A DNA stretch of 6,420 bases. It comes from Bacteroidetes bacterium UBA1952 (GTDB lineage Bacteria > Bacteroidota > Bacteroidia > Chitinophagales > Chitinophagaceae). The first letter of the stretch is position 1; every line of letters starts with the position of its first letter. Under the pieces are notes generated by a model, which saw only the letters and a program-made list of their open reading frames with translations, did not search any database and had not been told where the DNA came from. A program made the translations under genes and the position numbers. The stretch spans positions 1-6,420 of the forward strand of contig DDEO01000137.1 in the NCBI GenBank assembly GCA_002336725.1, given 5' to 3'. Below are positions 4,625 to 6,420 of this stretch, one piece after another.

Positions 4625-6420
4625 CTATCGGCCTGCGGGAACGACAGGTTCCGTGGCGGGCGTTGCATCGTTATTGACCTCGGTCTCTTCAATATCGCGG
4701 TTATTATCTGCCGGAGATTGATTTTCGCTTCCCGGAACCGGCCCGTAGTAAGTGGCATCTTTGCCCCACATCACGCTGTTGGGGTCGGTTACATTACACT
4801 CGTCAAAGTTTTCCGGCTCGGTAAAGGTCTTTTTCTCATCCAGCCCCAGCCCTTTATCGGCATAGGCTTTTTTCATAAAAATAGACCAGATAGGCAGCGC
4901 GGCGGCGGCTCCCTGCCCCAGTGCCTCGCTGCGGAAGGAAAGAAAACGGTCGTCGCAGCCCACCCATGCGCCGGCGAGCAGTTCGGGAGTATAGCCAATA
5001 AACCAGGCATCGGCCTGACTGTTGGTCGTTCCGGTTTTGCCGGCGGCCTCCACCGTGAAGTTGTAGCGGCGGCGCAGGCGCGCGCCCGTGCCGTTGTCCA
5101 CCACGCCCTTCATCATCTTCACCATTTTAAAGGCCGTAGAGGCGCTGATGATTTCTTTTTGTTCCGGCGTAAACGACTTGAGCAGGTTGCCGTTTTTATC
5201 TTCTATTTTGGTGATAAAAATCGGTTGGCTCTGCATTCCCAGCGTCGGGAACATCGTATAGGCTTTCAGCATTTCATAGAGCGAAATATCGGTAACGCCC
5301 AGCGCGATAGACGGATAGGGGTCAATCTTGGTGGTGATGCCGCATTTGCGCAGGAAATCCACAAAGCCTTCAATGCCCACCTGTTTCACCAGATACAGCG
5401 CCGCGTTGTTCACCGAGAGCGCCAGTGCTCTTTTCATCGGCATAGAGCCATATTTGGCGCCGCCGGCGTTGTAGGCCTGTTTGAGTCCGGGAAAGGTTTG
5501 CGGTGCCGTCGAGACATTGCCGCAGGGCGAGATACCGTTATCCACCGCCAGGCAATAGAGCAGCGGCTTGATGGTAGAACCTACCTGCCGCGTAGCGCGG
5601 GCATTGACATGGTCATACTGAAAATAATTATGGTCGATGCCCCCTACCCAGGCTTTCACTTCGCCGGTTTCGGGCTGCATCACCATAAAGCCCGATTGCA
5701 GGAACATCCGCGTGTATTTGATAGAATCCAGCGGACTGATGGTGGTGTCTTTCTGATGGCCGGCATTCTTCCAGGAAAACAGTTTTGTCTTCACCGGCTT
5801 TTTAAATTCGGCCAGAATCTGCGCGTCGGTCATGCCGCCTTCCTTCAGGTCGCGGTAGCGGTCAGATGCCTTCATAGCGCGTTCCAGCAGGGGTTGCTGT
5901 TTATTCCAGACGGCCAGGCTGCCATATCCGGACTGCGAGAAAAACAGCGGCTGAATGGCCGACAGATGTTCTTCCACCGCCTCCTCGGCATAACGCTGCA
6001 TAGTGGGGTCGATGGTGGTGTAAATCTTCAACCCGTCTTTGTAGATGTCGTAGTTGTCGCCATTGGGTTTGTAGAGGTCTTTGGTTTGTTTGCGCACCTC
6101 GGTTTCCACAATTTTCCGGAAATAAGGAGCCAGTCCGTCGTGGTAGTCAATCTTATGATAATTGAGTACGATGGGCCGCTCTTTCAGGTCGGCAGCCTCT
6201 GAGGCATCCAGCCGGCCGGCCTTCACCATTTGGTCAAACACGGTATTGCGCCGCGACAGCGAGCGGTCGGGGCGGGTGCGCGGGTTATAAATCGTGTTGC
6301 CCTTGAGCGTACCGATAAGCACAGCGGCCTCTTCGGTTTTCAGCTTGTCGGGCGTTTTATTAAAGAACGTCAGCGAGGCGTTTTTGATGCCATAGACATT
6401 GTCGGGAAACGGAACCGTGT
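4625..6420 (-). CDS. mrcA: Class A penicillin-binding protein, PBP1A type (5' end cut by window edge)
   Basis: A bifunctional peptidoglycan synthase, anchored in the inner membrane and acting in the periplasm: a GT51 domain polymerises lipid II and a transpeptidase domain crosslinks stem peptides. About 597 residues are visible; some 150-200 N-terminal residues (membrane anchor and the GT51 catalytic glutamates) lie beyond 6420. The reading frame is open to the edge; the GTG at 6322-6320 is an internal Val, not the start. Residues 1-65 are the end of GT51 (VYGIKNASLTFFNK, EEAAVLIGTLKGNTIYNPR, RRNTVFDQM). The transpeptidase has Ser281-x-x-Lys284 in RQVGSTIKPL (serine codon 5578-5576), SVN at 335-337 and KTGTTN at 461-466, so it looks active. 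The last 40 or so residues are acidic and low in complexity, probably disordered. The symbol follows family resemblance; a PBP1B/1C paralogue is less likely from the KTGTTNSQADAWFIGYTPEL block. Confidence 0.94.
   Translation of the reverse strand, partial: TVPFPDNVYGIKNASLTFFNKTPDKLKTEEAAVLIGTLKGNTIYNPRTRPDRSLSRRNTVFDQMVKAGRLDASEAADLKERPIVLNYHKIDYHDGLAPYFRKIVETEVRKQTKDLYKPNGDNYDIYKDGLKIYTTIDPTMQRYAEEAVEEHLSAIQPLFFSQSGYGSLAVWNKQQPLLERAMKASDRYRDLKEGGMTDAQILAEFKKPVKTKLFSWKNAGHQKDTTISPLDSIKYTRMFLQSGFMVMQPETGEVKAWVGGIDHNYFQYDHVNARATRQVGSTIKPLLYCLAVDNGISPCGNVSTAPQTFPGLKQAYNAGGAKYGSMPMKRALALSVNNAALYLVKQVGIEGFVDFLRKCGITTKIDPYPSIALGVTDISLYEMLKAYTMFPTLGMQSQPIFITKIEDKNGNLLKSFTPEQKEIISASTAFKMVKMMKGVVDNGTGARLRRRYNFTVEAAGKTGTTNSQADAWFIGYTPELLAGAWVGCDDRFLSFRSEALGQGAAAALPIWSIFMKKAYADKGLGLDEKKTFTEPENFDECNVTDPNSVMWGKDATYYGPVPGSENQSPADNNRDIEETEVNNDATPATEPVVPAGR

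Noticed and set aside
4612..4640. Possible terminator after the PBP gene (GGC/GCC followed by six T in gene sense)
   Set aside because: The stem is only about three base pairs and the T-run lies directly before the HD start only 9 nt away; co-transcription is more likely.
4430..6202. Plus-strand open frame of 590 codons
   Set aside because: It is antisense to the PBP and HD genes and crosses their boundary, with no domain or motif. The sense strand has clear PBP catalytic motifs throughout.
6320..6322. GTG as start of the PBP gene
   Set aside because: The frame stays open to the window edge and the upstream residues (VYGIKNASLTFFNK, EEAA) are conserved GT51 sequence, so this is an internal valine.
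1..6420. CRISPR array, tRNA/rRNA, insertion sequence, phage or toxin-antitoxin genes
   Set aside because: No regular direct repeats, cloverleaf, transposase or inverted terminal repeats were seen; the window is filled with core envelope genes on one strand.

Overview
The window looks like a piece of a Bacteroidota chromosome, possibly from the Chitinophagia/Saprospiria side of the phylum (the class is a guess from protein flavour). The phylum call rests on three things: LpxC and FabZ are fused in one polypeptide, the gene order is HD-hydrolase – lpxD – lpxC/fabZ – lpxA, and no start codon has a recognisable Shine-Dalgarno sequence. Base composition is moderately GC-rich, and codon choice avoids TTA, CTA and TCA, which leaves long empty antisense reading frames.

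All real genes lie on the minus strand, so the operon reads from right to left. From 6420 down to 4625 is the C-terminal three quarters of a class A penicillin-binding protein (PBP1A type); its start lies outside the window. Nine bases later, from 4615 to 3398, comes an HD-domain phosphohydrolase of the SAMHD1/dGTPase-like family. After 36 bases comes lpxD (3361 to 2291). After a 58-base gap with strong dyad symmetry comes the fused lpxC-fabZ gene (2232 to 808), which appears to start at TTG. After a 114-base gap comes lpxA (693 to the left edge), which lacks only its last 25-30 codons.

The genes serve envelope construction. LpxA, LpxC and LpxD carry out the first three steps of lipid A synthesis: O-acylation of UDP-GlcNAc, deacetylation, then N-acylation. 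FabZ makes the enoyl-ACP of fatty acid elongation and so competes with LpxA/LpxD for 3-hydroxyacyl-ACP. The PBP polymerises and crosslinks peptidoglycan. The HD protein probably hydrolyses a nucleotide; its link to envelope synthesis is unexplained.

The gene content is well known in kind, and I see no undescribed defence or mobile system. The most interesting signals are in the gaps. An identical 13-bp word with a palindromic TTTCCGGAAA core sits 45 nt before the lpxA start and 41 nt before the lpxC-fabZ start. The lpxC copy is part of a perfect 11-bp inverted repeat overlapping the lpxD stop codon. The word TTTCCGG is also overrepresented across the whole window.
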